A stretch of DNA of 64,000 nucleotides from Cronobacter condimenti 1330 (GCF_001277255.1 NZ_CP012264.1:1-64000); one strand, 5' to 3'; shown: positions 1 through 10,189, counted from the stretch's first letter. The notes: generated by a model not told the origin, from the letters alone. A program made the numbers and translations.

Positions 1-17
1 CGCGAGGTCATACCAAC

Positions 18-1907
18 ATGTTTTATCCGGATCCTTTTGACGTCATTATCATTGGCGGGGGTCATGCAGGTACCGAGGCCGCAATGGCCGCTGCACGCAT
101 GGGTCAACAGACCCTGCTTTTGACACACAATATCGACACGCTGGGCCAGATGTCCTGCAACCCGGCGATCGGCGGTATTGGTAAAGGACATCTGGTTAAG
201 GAAGTTGATGCCCTCGGCGGGCTTATGGCGAAAGCGATCGACCATGCGGGTATCCAGTTTAGGATACTAAACGCGAGCAAAGGACCGGCGGTGCGCGCCA
301 CCCGCGCTCAGGCGGATCGCGTTCTGTACAAGCAGGCCGTGCGTACGGCACTTGAGAATCAACCGAACCTGATGATCTTCCAGCAGGCGGTAGAAGACCT
401 GATCGTGGAAAACGATCGCGTCGTTGGCGCCGTCACGCAGATGGGCCTGAAATTCCGCGCTAAAGCCGTCGTGCTGACCGTCGGTACTTTCCTCGATGGC
501 AAAATCCATATCGGCCTTGATAACTACAGCGGTGGTCGTGCAGGCGATCCGCCTTCCGTACCGCTGGCGCGTCGACTGCGTGAACTGCCGCTGCGCGTGA
601 GCCGTCTGAAAACCGGCACACCGCCGCGTATCGATGCGCGTACCATTGATTTCAGCGTGCTGGATCAACAGCATGGTGACAACCCGATGCCGGTTTTCTC
701 GTTTATGGGATCGGCGGATCAACATCCGCGCCAGGTGCCGTGCTACGTCACCCATACCAACGAAAAAACCCATGACGTGATCCGCAATAACCTCGATCGC
801 AGCCCAATGTACGCCGGCGTTATCGAAGGGATCGGTCCACGGTATTGCCCGTCGATCGAAGATAAAGTTATGCGCTTTGCCGATCGCAATGCACACCAGA
901 TCTTCCTGGAGCCTGAAGGGCTGACCAGCAATGAAATTTATCCGAACGGTATCTCAACCAGCCTGCCGTTCGATGTGCAGATGCAAATTGTCCGTTCCAT
1001 GAATGGCATGGAAAACGCGAAAATTGTTCGTCCTGGCTACGCCATTGAGTACGACTTTTTCGATCCGCGTGACCTTAAGCCGACGCTGGAAAGCAAATAT
1101 ATCCAGGGTCTTTTCTTTGCCGGCCAAATCAACGGCACAACCGGTTACGAAGAAGCCGCCGCGCAGGGCCTGCTGGCGGGTCTGAACGCCGGACGTTATT
1201 CTGCTGAGAAAGAGGGCTGGGCGCCCGGTCGCTCTCAGGCCTATCTTGGCGTCCTGGTTGACGACCTTTGCACGCTGGGCACGAAAGAGCCGTATCGTAT
1301 GTTTACCTCACGTGCGGAATACCGCCTGATGCTGCGTGAAGACAATGCCGATTTACGCCTGACGGAAGTCGGGCGCGAAATGGGACTGGTCGACGATGCA
1401 CGCTGGGCGCGTTTCAACGAGAAGCTGGAAAATATCGAACGCGAGCGTCAGCGCCTGAAAAGCACCTGGGTAACGCCGTCTTCGGCGACCGTGGGAGAGA
1501 TTAACTCAACACTTACCGCGCCGCTTTCCCGTGAAGCCAGCGGCGAAGATCTGCTGCGACGCCCGGAAATGACCTATGCTCAGTTGACCACGCTGTCGGC
1601 ATTTGCTCCGGCGTTGGAAGACTCACAGGCGGCAGAGCAGGTTGAAATTCAGGTGAAATACGAAGGCTACATTGCCCGTCAGCAGGATGAGATCGAAAAA
1701 CAGCAGCGCAACGAAAGTACGCTACTGCCGGCGACGCTTGATTATCGCCAGGTTTCTGGCCTCTCCAACGAGGTTATCGCGAAGCTTAACGATCATAAAC
1801 CGGCATCGATAGGCCAGGCATCACGCATCTCCGGGATCACGCCTGCCGCCATCTCTATTTTGCTGGTCTGGCTGAAAAAACAGGGGTTGCTGCGCCGCAG
1901 TGCCTGA
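18..1907 (+). CDS. mnmG: tRNA uridine 5-carboxymethylaminomethyl modification enzyme MnmG (GidA)
   Basis: FAD-binding subunit that, together with MnmE (encoded here at 45286-46650), installs the carboxymethylaminomethyl group on wobble U34 of certain tRNAs. The 629-residue protein opens with the dinucleotide-binding motif IIGGGHAGTEAA near residues 10-21 and has the family signature GPRYCPSIEDK in the middle and the helical C-terminal MnmE-interacting region ending KKQGLLRRSA. It matches the E. coli protein over its full length, including the start MFYPDPFDV. It is oriented away from what would be oriC to the left of the window and is followed by rsmG, the usual gidA-gidB pair. Confidence 0.98.
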   Translation: MFYPDPFDVIIIGGGHAGTEAAMAAARMGQQTLLLTHNIDTLGQMSCNPAIGGIGKGHLVKEVDALGGLMAKAIDHAGIQFRILNASKGPAVRATRAQADRVLYKQAVRTALENQPNLMIFQQAVEDLIVENDRVVGAVTQMGLKFRAKAVVLTVGTFLDGKIHIGLDNYSGGRAGDPPSVPLARRLRELPLRVSRLKTGTPPRIDARTIDFSVLDQQHGDNPMPVFSFMGSADQHPRQVPCYVTHTNEKTHDVIRNNLDRSPMYAGVIEGIGPRYCPSIEDKVMRFADRNAHQIFLEPEGLTSNEIYPNGISTSLPFDVQMQIVRSMNGMENAKIVRPGYAIEYDFFDPRDLKPTLESKYIQGLFFAGQINGTTGYEEAAAQGLLAGLNAGRYSAEKEGWAPGRSQAYLGVLVDDLCTLGTKEPYRMFTSRAEYRLMLREDNADLRLTEVGREMGLVDDARWARFNEKLENIERERQRLKSTWVTPSSATVGEINSTLTAPLSREASGEDLLRRPEMTYAQLTTLSAFAPALEDSQAAEQVEIQVKYEGYIARQQDEIEKQQRNESTLLPATLDYRQVSGLSNEVIAKLNDHKPASIGQASRISGITPAAISILLVWLKKQGLLRRSA

Positions 1908-1922
1908 GTTGGGATTCTTTTC

Positions 1923-1948
1923 GGGCCAGCTTATGTCTGGCCCTTTTT
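1923..1948 (+). terminator. Intrinsic terminator-like hairpin between mnmG and rsmG
   Basis: GGGCCAG and CTGGCCC form a 7-bp stem around a 7-nt loop and are followed directly by five T residues. It lies 15 nt after the mnmG stop and 17 nt before the rsmG start, so it may attenuate read-through between the two genes. Confidence 0.7.
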
Positions 1949-1964
1949 ACATGGAAAAACCGTC

Positions 1965-2588
1965 GTGCTGAATACACTGACCCGCCTGCTTGATGACGCA
2001 GGAATTTCGCTGCCCGAACACCAGAAAGCCCAGCTGGTGGCTTATGTCGATATGCTGAACAAGTGGAACAAAGCCTATAACCTGACTTCCGTGCGCGATC
2101 CCGGCGAGATGCTGGTGCGTCACATCATGGACAGTATTGTCGTGGAGCCGCACCTGCAGGGCTCTCGCTTTATCGACGTCGGCACTGGCCCGGGTTTGCC
2201 AGGCGTTCCGCTGGCGATTGTACGTCCTGACAGCCATTTCACGCTGCTGGACAGCCTCGGTAAGCGCGTGCGCTTTTTACGTCAGGTGCAGCATGAACTG
2301 AAGCTTGAAAACATCACGCCCGTGCAGAGCCGCGTCGAAGCGTTTCCTGCCGAGCCGGCATTTGATGGCGTTATCAGCCGGGCGTTTGCATCGCTCTCCG
2401 ATATGGTGAACTGGTGCCATCATCTGCCGGGCGACGCGGGTCGTTTTTATGCGCTGAAAGGACAGCGTCCCGATGATGAAATCGCTGTCCTGCCGGAAGG
2501 GTTTGGTGTTGAAGAAATCATCCGCTTGTCTGTTCCCCGTCTCGATGGTGAACGCCATCTGGTTATCCTTAAAGCAAACAGAACTTAA
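1965..2588 (+). CDS. rsmG: 16S rRNA (guanine527-N7)-methyltransferase RsmG (GidB)
   Basis: S-adenosylmethionine-dependent methyltransferase that makes m7G527 in 16S rRNA; loss gives low-level streptomycin resistance in E. coli. The 207-residue protein has the SAM-binding motif DVGTGPGLPG near residues 67-76 and the family block HFTLLDSLGKRVRFL. The start is GTG at 1965, placed by alignment with the E. coli N-terminus (MLNxLxxLLxDAGISL). It follows mnmG after a terminator-like hairpin. Confidence 0.97.
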   Translation: MLNTLTRLLDDAGISLPEHQKAQLVAYVDMLNKWNKAYNLTSVRDPGEMLVRHIMDSIVVEPHLQGSRFIDVGTGPGLPGVPLAIVRPDSHFTLLDSLGKRVRFLRQVQHELKLENITPVQSRVEAFPAEPAFDGVISRAFASLSDMVNWCHHLPGDAGRFYALKGQRPDDEIAVLPEGFGVEEIIRLSVPRLDGERHLVILKANRT

Positions 2589-3199
2589 TATTTATCAAAA
2601 AAAGTGGAATTAAGAGGCGGGTTTTAAGCTTGTAAAAACAGAACGGCAGGCCGTAATAACAACATCTTATTTCACTTTTTATTAACTTGTTTGCAGCTTA
2701 GATATAACGAAGCACCATTTGCGCTAAAAACTTAATAGTCACGCACGAAAATATAAGGGTGCTATGCTGGCGTCTTGTAGTGATAACAAGACGTAAATTG
2801 TTTCCTGTAGATGTCAATGAAAGGTTTTTAGGGTGTTTCGGGGTGTTTTAAAAAAAGTAGGCGTTAAAGTTATTTAAATTCAAAAAGTTGCTATTAGCTC
2901 ATTACTAAATGATGTGACAAAGCTTGAGCAGTAATTGTTTATAATGTGATCTTGTGCACGCTTTATTCGCAAGGTTCACGCGCAATTTGCAGTTTTCGCT
3001 TTTACTTCGCAGTTTGCGGGAAAGTTGAAAAAAAGTGGTTCTGAAAATTATTTAAACATTTATTCACCTTTTGGCTACTTATAGTTTGAAATCACGTGCT
3101 CGCCCCGTATAATTTGAGCGCTTTTTGAGGCTTGACTCAGAGCGTCAAAGAACGTTTTATACGACACGCGACATACCTCGAAGGGAGCAGTAGCAAAAA
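2589..3199 (+). promoter_or_regulatory. AT-rich rsmG-atpI intergenic region with an atpI promoter
   Basis: This 611-nt stretch has no plausible gene. It is AT-rich. The strongest promoter-like element is TTGAAA at 3086-3091, a 16-nt spacer, and a perfect TATAAT at 3108-3113. That predicts a transcript start near 3120, about 80 nt before atpI, as expected for the main atp operon promoter. A second weaker candidate is TTGACT near 3132 with TTTATA 18 nt further on. A region of similar length separates the two genes in E. coli. Confidence 0.7.
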
Positions 3200-3580
3200 A
3201 TGTCTGCGTCGCTCATGAGTAAAAAAGTGGCCCGCAAGCTTCTGCTTATCCAGTTAATCGCGGTTGTGGCAGCAGGATTACTGTTTTGTCTCAAAGACCC
3301 TTTCTGGGGGTACTCTGCAGTATGCGGGGGGCTGGCAGTGTGGTTGCCGAATGTGCTGTTTATGAATTTTGCCTGGCGTCATCAGGCGCATACACCCGCT
3401 AAAGGCCGCGTGGCCTGGTCTTTCGCCTTCGGCGAAGCGTTTAAGGTGGTTGCGACCTTTACCCTGCTGGTGGTGGCGCTGGCGTGTTTGAAGGCGGTTT
3501 TTTTACCGCTGATAGTGACGTGGGTTTCGGTGCTGGTTGTGCAGATACTGGCGCCAGCTGTAATTAACAACAAAGGGTAA
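3200..3580 (+). CDS. atpI: ATP synthase accessory protein AtpI
   Basis: Small membrane protein (126 residues) that heads the atp operon and helps assembly or stability of the c-ring in several bacteria, though it is not part of the finished enzyme. Several hydrophobic segments are visible (around residues 14-34, 37-57, 71-92, 96-120). The start has GGGAGCAG upstream as ribosome binding site. AtpB begins 8 nt after its stop. Confidence 0.95.
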   Translation: MSASLMSKKVARKLLLIQLIAVVAAGLLFCLKDPFWGYSAVCGGLAVWLPNVLFMNFAWRHQAHTPAKGRVAWSFAFGEAFKVVATFTLLVVALACLKAVFLPLIVTWVSVLVVQILAPAVINNKG

Positions 3581-3588
3581 GAGGCATC

Positions 3589-4407
3589 ATGTCTGCAGGA
3601 GAAATCTCGACGCCGCAGGAGTACATTGGCCATCATCTGAGCAACCTTCAGATTGACCTGCGTACATTCTCGCTGGTAGATCCGCATAACCCCCCGGCCA
3701 CCTTCTGGACGCTCAACATCGACTCGATGTTTTTCTCGGTGGTGCTGGGCCTGTTATTCCTGGTTCTGTTCCGTAGAGTCGCGAAACATGCGACCAGCGG
3801 CGTGCCGGGCAAATTCCAGACCGCGGTAGAGCTGATTATCGGTTTTGTGCATGGTAGCGTGAAAGACATGTACCACGGCAAAAGCAAGCTCATTGCGCCG
3901 CTGGCCCTGACGATTTTCGTCTGGGTATTCCTGATGAACCTGATGGATTTGCTGCCTATCGACCTGCTGCCGTATATCGGCGAGCACGTATTTGGCCTGC
4001 CTGCCCTGCGCGTGGTGCCGTCTGCGGACGTGAATATCACTCTTTCCATGGCGCTTGGCGTATTTATCCTCATTCTTTTCTACAGCATCAAAATGAAAGG
4101 CGTTGGCGGCTTTACTAAAGAGCTGACGCTGCAGCCGTTCAATCACCCGGTATTTATCCCGATCAACCTGATTCTGGAAGGTGTAAGCCTGCTGTCCAAA
4201 CCGGTTTCTCTCGGTCTGCGACTGTTCGGCAACATGTATGCCGGTGAGCTGATTTTCATTCTGATTGCGGGCCTTCTGCCTTGGTGGTCACAGTGGATTC
4301 TGAATGTGCCATGGGCCATTTTCCACATCCTGATCATTACGTTGCAGGCCTTCATTTTCATGGTTCTGACGATTGTCTATCTGTCGATGGCATCTGAAGA
4401 GCATTGA
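3589..4407 (+). CDS. atpB: F0F1 ATP synthase subunit a
   Basis: Membrane subunit a of the F0 sector, which forms the two proton half-channels against the c-ring. It has several hydrophobic helices and the conserved segment LGLRLFGNMYAGEL containing the essential arginine (Arg210 in E. coli numbering). Its 272 residues are close to the E. coli length of 271. It sits between atpI and atpE in the standard operon order. Confidence 0.98.
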   Translation: MSAGEISTPQEYIGHHLSNLQIDLRTFSLVDPHNPPATFWTLNIDSMFFSVVLGLLFLVLFRRVAKHATSGVPGKFQTAVELIIGFVHGSVKDMYHGKSKLIAPLALTIFVWVFLMNLMDLLPIDLLPYIGEHVFGLPALRVVPSADVNITLSMALGVFILILFYSIKMKGVGGFTKELTLQPFNHPVFIPINLILEGVSLLSKPVSLGLRLFGNMYAGELIFILIAGLLPWWSQWILNVPWAIFHILIITLQAFIFMVLTIVYLSMASEEH

Positions 4408-4457
4408 TTTTTTACTCAACACTACTGCGTTTTAACTGAAACAAACTGGAGACTGTC

Positions 4458-4697
<240 letters not shown>

Positions 4698-4762
4698 TAA
4701 ACAGAAGTTGTCTGAATTACCAGGCAATATCAGAACATTAACCAGATAAGAGGCATTGTGCT

Positions 4763-5233
4763 GTGAATCTTAACGCAACAATCCTCGGCCAGGCCATCGC
4801 GTTTGTCCTGTTCGTTCTGTTCTGTATGAAGTACGTATGGCCGCCAATTATGGCTGCCATCGAAAAACGTCAGAAAGAAATTGCTGACGGTCTGTCTTCT
4901 GCAGAACGCGCTAAAAAGGATCTGGAGCTTGCACAGTCCAACGCGACCGACCAGCTGAAAAAAGCGAAAGCGGAAGCCCAGGTGATTATTGAGCAGGCAA
5001 ACAAACGCCGCGCTCAGATCCTGGACGAAGCGAAAGCTGAAGCAGAGCAGGAACGTAACAAAATCGTGGCGCAGGCTCAGGCCGAAATCGAAGCCGAGCG
5101 TAAACGTGCCCGTGAAGAGCTGCGCAAGCAAGTTGCTATCCTGGCTGTCGCTGGCGCCGAGAAGATCATTGAACGTTCCGTGGATGAAGCTGCTAACAGC
5201 GACATCGTGAATAAACTGGTCGCTGAACTGTAA
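4763..5233 (+). CDS. atpF: F0F1 ATP synthase subunit b
   Basis: Peripheral stalk subunit: one N-terminal membrane helix (about residues 5-25, ILGQAIAFVLFVLFCMKYVW) followed by a long charged coiled coil that binds delta and the alpha3beta3 head. The length of 156 residues is the usual one. The start codon is GTG at 4763, aligned with the E. coli start MNLNATILGQ. Confidence 0.98.
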   Translation: MNLNATILGQAIAFVLFVLFCMKYVWPPIMAAIEKRQKEIADGLSSAERAKKDLELAQSNATDQLKKAKAEAQVIIEQANKRRAQILDEAKAEAEQERNKIVAQAQAEIEAERKRAREELRKQVAILAVAGAEKIIERSVDEAANSDIVNKLVAEL

Positions 5234-5247
5234 GGAGGGAGGGGCTG

Positions 5248-5781
5248 ATGTCTGAATTTGTAACGGTAGCTCGCCCCTACGCCAAAGCAGCTTTTGACTT
5301 TGCCGTCGAACACCAAAGCCTCGACCGCTGGCAGGAAATGCTGGCGTTTGCCGCTGAAGTGGCCAAAAACGAACAGATAGCTGAGCTTCTCTCTGGCGCC
5401 CTGGCGCCAGAAACGCTCGCTAAGTCGTTTATCGCAATCTGTGGTGACCAGTTAGACGCCAACGGCCAGAACCTGATTAAGGTAATGGCAGAAAATGGTC
5501 GTCTGAAGGTGCTTCCTGACGTTCTTGAGCAGTTCATTCAGTTACGCGCAGCCCTTGAGGCTACCGTTGAAGTCGAAGTGACTTCTGCCAGCGCGCTGAG
5601 CGATGAACAGCTTTCGAAAATCAGCGCCGCGATGGAAAAACGTCTGTCACGCAAAGTGAAGCTGAATTGCAAAATTGATAAGTCTGTAATGGCAGGCGTT
5701 ATCATCCGTTCGGGTGATATGGTCATTGACGGCAGCGTGCGCGGCCGTCTTGAGCGCCTTGCAGACGTCTTGCAGTCTTAA
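5248..5781 (+). CDS. atpH: F0F1 ATP synthase subunit delta
   Basis: Subunit delta links the peripheral stalk to the top of the F1 head. The 177 residues start MSEFVTVARPYAKAAFDFA, which is the conserved N-terminal helix, and end with the family block GVIIRSGDMVIDGSVRGRLERL. AAGGAGGGAGGGGC just upstream is a very strong ribosome binding site. It is followed 12 nt later by atpA. Confidence 0.98.
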   Translation: MSEFVTVARPYAKAAFDFAVEHQSLDRWQEMLAFAAEVAKNEQIAELLSGALAPETLAKSFIAICGDQLDANGQNLIKVMAENGRLKVLPDVLEQFIQLRAALEATVEVEVTSASALSDEQLSKISAAMEKRLSRKVKLNCKIDKSVMAGVIIRSGDMVIDGSVRGRLERLADVLQS

Positions 5782-5793
5782 GGGGACTGGAGC

Positions 5794-7335
5794 ATGCAAC
5801 TGAATTCCACCGAAATCAGCGAACTGATCAAGCAGCGCATTGCTCAGTTCAATGTTGTGAGCGAAGCTCATAACGAAGGTACTATCATTTCTGTAAGCGA
5901 CGGTGTTATCCGCATTCACGGCCTGGCCGATTGTATGCAGGGTGAGATGATCGCTCTGCCGGGTAACCGTTACGCTATCGCACTGAACCTGGAGCGCGAC
6001 TCCGTAGGTGCAGTCGTTATGGGTCCGTACTCTGACCTCGCCGAAGGCATGAAGGTGAAGTGTACTGGCCGTATTCTTGAAGTGCCGGTTGGCCGTGGCC
6101 TGCTGGGCCGTGTGGTTAACACCCTCGGCGCACCGATCGACGGTAAAGGTCCGGTTGAACACGATGGCTTCTCCCCAATCGAAGTTATCGCGCCGGGCGT
6201 TATCGATCGTCAGTCCGTAGATCAGCCTGTACAGACCGGTTATAAGTCTGTTGACGCCATGATCCCAATCGGTCGTGGTCAGCGTGAGCTGATCATCGGT
6301 GACCGTCAGACCGGTAAAACCGCAATGGCTGTTGATGCCATCATCAACCAGCGTGATTCCGGCATCAAATGCGTATACGTAGCTATCGGCCAGAAAGCGT
6401 CCACCATTTCTAACGTGGTACGTAAACTGGAAGAGCACGGTGCGCTGGCCAACACTATCGTTGTTGTTGCGACTGCATCTGAATCTGCTGCGCTGCAGTA
6501 CCTGTCACCGTATGCCGGTTGTGCCATGGGTGAGTACTTCCGTGACCGTGGCGAAGATGCACTGATCGTTTACGATGACCTGTCTAAACAGGCTGTAGCT
6601 TACCGTCAGGTTTCCCTGCTGCTTCGTCGTCCGCCTGGACGTGAAGCATTCCCGGGTGACGTGTTCTACCTCCACTCCCGTCTGCTGGAGCGCGCATCCC
6701 GCGTTAACGCGGAATACGTGGAAAACTTCACCAAAGGTGAAGTGAAAGGTAAAACCGGCTCCCTGACCGCACTGCCAATCATTGAAACCCAGGCGGGTGA
6801 CGTTTCTGCGTTCGTTCCGACCAACGTAATTTCTATTACCGATGGTCAGATCTTCCTGGAAACCAACCTGTTTAACTCCGGTATTCGTCCGGCGGTTAAC
6901 CCGGGTATCTCTGTATCCCGTGTAGGTGGTGCTGCTCAGACTAAGATCATCAAGAAACTGTCCGGTGGTATCCGTACCGCGCTGGCACAGTATCGTGAAC
7001 TGGCTGCGTTCTCTCAGTTCGCTTCCGATCTGGACGAAGCAACCCGTAAACAGCTGAGCCACGGTCAGAAAGTGACCGAGCTTCTGAAGCAGAAACAGTA
7101 TGCGCCGATGTCTGTTGCACAGCAGGGTCTGGTACTGTTCGCGGCTGAACGCGGTTACCTTGAAGATGTGGAACTGGCGAAAATCGGTAGCTTCGAAGCC
7201 GCGCTGCTGGCTTACGCTGACCGTGAACACGCTCCGCTGATGCAGGAAATCAACCAGACCGGTGGTTACAACGACGAGATCGAAGGCAAGCTGAAAGGCC
7301 TCCTCGACTCCTTCAAAGCAACCCAGTCCTGGTAA
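5794..7335 (+). CDS. atpA: F0F1 ATP synthase subunit alpha
   Basis: Nucleotide-binding but non-catalytic subunit of the F1 hexamer, 513 residues. The Walker A motif GDRQTGKT lies near residues 169-176, and the alpha/beta signature PAVNPGISVSRVGG near 365-378. It is nearly identical to the E. coli protein and is one of the best markers for an enterobacterial host. Confidence 0.99.
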   Translation: MQLNSTEISELIKQRIAQFNVVSEAHNEGTIISVSDGVIRIHGLADCMQGEMIALPGNRYAIALNLERDSVGAVVMGPYSDLAEGMKVKCTGRILEVPVGRGLLGRVVNTLGAPIDGKGPVEHDGFSPIEVIAPGVIDRQSVDQPVQTGYKSVDAMIPIGRGQRELIIGDRQTGKTAMAVDAIINQRDSGIKCVYVAIGQKASTISNVVRKLEEHGALANTIVVVATASESAALQYLSPYAGCAMGEYFRDRGEDALIVYDDLSKQAVAYRQVSLLLRRPPGREAFPGDVFYLHSRLLERASRVNAEYVENFTKGEVKGKTGSLTALPIIETQAGDVSAFVPTNVISITDGQIFLETNLFNSGIRPAVNPGISVSRVGGAAQTKIIKKLSGGIRTALAQYRELAAFSQFASDLDEATRKQLSHGQKVTELLKQKQYAPMSVAQQGLVLFAAERGYLEDVELAKIGSFEAALLAYADREHAPLMQEINQTGGYNDEIEGKLKGLLDSFKATQSW

Positions 7336-7385
7336 CGTCTGGCGGCTTGCTGTAAGGCAAGCCGCAAGGCATTGAGGAGAAGCTC

Positions 7386-8249
7386 ATGGCCGGCGCAAAA
7401 GAGATACGTAGTAAGATCGCAAGCGTCCAGAACACGCAAAAGATCACTAAAGCGATGGAAATGGTCGCCGCTTCCAAAATGCGTAAATCGCAGGATCGCA
7501 TGGCGGCCAGCCGTCCTTATGCAGATACCATGCGCAAAGTGATTGGTCACCTTGCTACCGGTAATCTGGAATATAAGCACCCTTACCTGGAAGAACGCGA
7601 CGTTAAGCGCGTGGGCTACCTGGTGGTGTCGACTGACCGTGGTCTGTGCGGCGGCTTGAATATTAACCTGTTCAAGAAGCTGCTGGCGGATATGAAAGTA
7701 TGGTCTGATAAAGGTGTTCAGTGCGACCTCGCAATGATCGGCTCTAAAGGCGTTTCTTTCTTTAACTCAGTAGGCGGCAACATTGTGGCGCAGGTCACTG
7801 GCATGGGAGACAACCCTTCCCTGTCCGATCTGATTGGCCCGGTAAAAGTGATGTTGCAGGCTTACGATGAAGGCCGTCTGGACAAGCTTTACATTGTCAG
7901 CAACAAATTTATTAACACCATGTCTCAGGCTCCGACCATCACTCAGCTGCTGCCGCTGCCGGCATCAGAAGACGGTGAGTTGAAGCACAAATCCTGGGAT
8001 TACCTGTACGAACCCGATCCGAAGGCGCTGCTGGATACTCTGCTGCGTCGCTATGTCGAATCGCAGGTTTATCAGGGTGTGGTTGAAAACCTGGCCAGCG
8101 AGCAGGCCGCACGAATGGTGGCGATGAAAGCCGCAACCGATAATGGCGGCAGCCTGATTAAAGAGCTGCAGTTGGTGTACAACAAAGCTCGTCAGGCCAG
8201 CATTACTCAGGAACTCACCGAGATCGTCTCGGGGGCCGCCGCGGTTTAA
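7386..8249 (+). CDS. atpG: F0F1 ATP synthase subunit gamma
   Basis: Central rotor shaft of F1. The N-terminal coiled-coil helix (KEIRSKIASVQNTQKITKAM) and the C-terminal helix (ITQELTEIVSGAAAV) of the 287-residue protein are both intact, as is the conserved segment STDRGLCGGLN. It starts 50 nt after atpA, with GAGGAGAAG as ribosome binding site. Confidence 0.99.
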   Translation: MAGAKEIRSKIASVQNTQKITKAMEMVAASKMRKSQDRMAASRPYADTMRKVIGHLATGNLEYKHPYLEERDVKRVGYLVVSTDRGLCGGLNINLFKKLLADMKVWSDKGVQCDLAMIGSKGVSFFNSVGGNIVAQVTGMGDNPSLSDLIGPVKVMLQAYDEGRLDKLYIVSNKFINTMSQAPTITQLLPLPASEDGELKHKSWDYLYEPDPKALLDTLLRRYVESQVYQGVVENLASEQAARMVAMKAATDNGGSLIKELQLVYNKARQASITQELTEIVSGAAAV

Positions 8250-8275
8250 CCAGGTTATTTCGTAGAGGATTCAAG

Positions 8276-9658
8276 ATGGCTACTGGAAAGATTGTCCAGG
8301 TAATCGGCGCCGTGGTGGACGTCGAGTTCCCTCAGGATGCCGTACCGAAAGTGTACGATGCCCTTGAGGTAACGAATGGTAATGAGCGTCTGGTGCTGGA
8401 AGTCCAGCAGCAGCTCGGCGGCGGTATCGTGCGTACCATCGCGATGGGCTCTTCCGACGGTCTGCGTCGTGGTCTGCCTGTTGCAGACCTTGAGCACCCG
8501 ATTGAAGTGCCGGTAGGTAAAGCGACGCTGGGTCGTATCATGAACGTCCTGGGTCAGCCGATCGACATGAAAGGCGACATCGGTGAAGAAGAGCGTTGGG
8601 CGATTCACCGCGCAGCGCCGTCCTATGAAGAGCTGTCCAGCTCTCAGGAACTGCTGGAAACTGGCATCAAAGTTATCGACCTGATGTGTCCGTTCGCGAA
8701 GGGCGGTAAAGTCGGTCTGTTCGGTGGTGCGGGTGTAGGTAAAACCGTAAACATGATGGAGCTCATTCGTAACATCGCGATCGAGCACTCCGGTTACTCT
8801 GTGTTTGCAGGCGTAGGTGAGCGTACCCGTGAAGGTAACGACTTCTACCACGAAATGACCGACTCCAACGTTCTGGATAAAGTATCCCTGGTGTACGGCC
8901 AGATGAACGAGCCGCCGGGAAACCGTCTGCGCGTTGCGCTGACCGGCCTGACCATGGCTGAGAAATTCCGTGATGAAGGTCGTGACGTTCTGCTGTTCGT
9001 CGATAACATCTATCGTTACACCCTGGCCGGTACTGAAGTATCCGCACTGCTGGGCCGTATGCCTTCAGCAGTAGGTTACCAGCCGACCCTGGCGGAAGAG
9101 ATGGGCGTTCTGCAGGAGCGTATCACCTCCACTAAAACCGGTTCTATCACCTCCGTACAGGCGGTATACGTACCGGCGGATGACTTGACTGACCCGTCAC
9201 CAGCCACCACCTTTGCGCACCTTGACGCAACCGTGGTACTGAGCCGTCAGATTGCGTCCCTGGGTATCTACCCGGCCGTTGACCCGCTGGATTCTACCAG
9301 CCGTCAGCTGGACCCGCTGGTTGTTGGTCAGGAACACTACGACACCGCGCGTGGCGTGCAGTCTATTCTGCAGCGTTACCAGGAACTGAAAGACATCATC
9401 GCCATCCTCGGTATGGACGAACTGTCTGAAGAAGACAAACTGGTGGTAGCTCGCGCGCGTAAGATCCAGCGCTTCCTGTCTCAGCCGTTCTTCGTGGCAG
9501 AAGTATTTACCGGTTCTCCGGGCAAATATGTGTCGCTGAAAGACACCATCCGTGGCTTTAAAGGCATTATGGAAGGTGAATACGATCATCTGCCGGAGCA
9601 GGCGTTCTACATGGTTGGCTCCATTGATGAAGCCGTGGAAAAAGCCAAAAAACTTTAA
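8276..9658 (+). CDS. atpD: F0F1 ATP synthase subunit beta
   Basis: Catalytic subunit of F1, 460 residues. It carries the Walker A motif GGAGVGKT near residues 149-156, the catalytic glutamate region GVGERTREGND, and the Walker B-type segment DVLLFVDNIYRYT. It also has the C-terminal alpha/beta signature PAVDPLDSTSR. The start ATGGCTACTGG has GAGGATTC upstream. Confidence 0.99.
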   Translation: MATGKIVQVIGAVVDVEFPQDAVPKVYDALEVTNGNERLVLEVQQQLGGGIVRTIAMGSSDGLRRGLPVADLEHPIEVPVGKATLGRIMNVLGQPIDMKGDIGEEERWAIHRAAPSYEELSSSQELLETGIKVIDLMCPFAKGGKVGLFGGAGVGKTVNMMELIRNIAIEHSGYSVFAGVGERTREGNDFYHEMTDSNVLDKVSLVYGQMNEPPGNRLRVALTGLTMAEKFRDEGRDVLLFVDNIYRYTLAGTEVSALLGRMPSAVGYQPTLAEEMGVLQERITSTKTGSITSVQAVYVPADDLTDPSPATTFAHLDATVVLSRQIASLGIYPAVDPLDSTSRQLDPLVVGQEHYDTARGVQSILQRYQELKDIIAILGMDELSEEDKLVVARARKIQRFLSQPFFVAEVFTGSPGKYVSLKDTIRGFKGIMEGEYDHLPEQAFYMVGSIDEAVEKAKKL

Positions 9659-9678
9659 CGCCTTAATCGGAGGGTGAC

Positions 9679-10098
9679 ATGGCAATGACTTACCACCTGG
9701 ATGTCGTCAGCGCAGAGAAACAGATGTTCTCTGGTCTGGTCGAGAAAATCCAGGTTACGGGTAGCGAAGGCGAGCTGGGGATTTACCCGGGCCACGCGCC
9801 GCTGCTCACCGCCATTAAGCCTGGTATGATCCGCATCGTGAAACAGCACGGCCACGAAGAGTATATCTATCTCTCCGGCGGCGTGATGGAAGTGCAGCCG
9901 GGCAACGTAACCGTACTGGCTGACACCGCGATTCGCGGCCAGGATCTCGACGAAGCGCGAGCCCTGGAAGCGAAGCGTAAAGCGGAAGAGCATATCCGTA
10001 GCTCCCACGGTGACGTGGACTACGCTCAGGCTTCCGCTGAGCTGGCCAAGGCGATCGCCAAACTGCGCGTTATCGAGTTGACCAAAAAAGCGATGTAA
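9679..10098 (+). CDS. atpC: F0F1 ATP synthase subunit epsilon
   Basis: Small regulatory subunit of the rotor, 139 residues, with an N-terminal beta barrel (GSEGELGIYPGHAPLLTAI is the signature) and a C-terminal pair of helices that can inhibit hydrolysis. It is the last gene of the atp operon; a strong intrinsic terminator follows within 20 nt. Confidence 0.98.
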   Translation: MAMTYHLDVVSAEKQMFSGLVEKIQVTGSEGELGIYPGHAPLLTAIKPGMIRIVKQHGHEEYIYLSGGVMEVQPGNVTVLADTAIRGQDLDEARALEAKRKAEEHIRSSHGDVDYAQASAELAKAIAKLRVIELTKKAM

Positions 10099-10115
10099 CA
10101 CCGGCTTGAAAGTTG

Positions 10116-10149
10116 AAAGCCAGCCTGGGCGACCCGGCTGGCTTTTTTT
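10116..10149 (+). terminator. Intrinsic terminator of the atp operon
   Basis: AGCCAGCC (10118-10125) and GGCTGGCT (10136-10143) form a GC-rich stem with a 10-nt loop and are followed by a run of T residues. Confidence 0.88.
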
Positions 10150-10189
10150 ATGTCTTCCTTATTCTGATGAAACACGGTTTTATTATTTT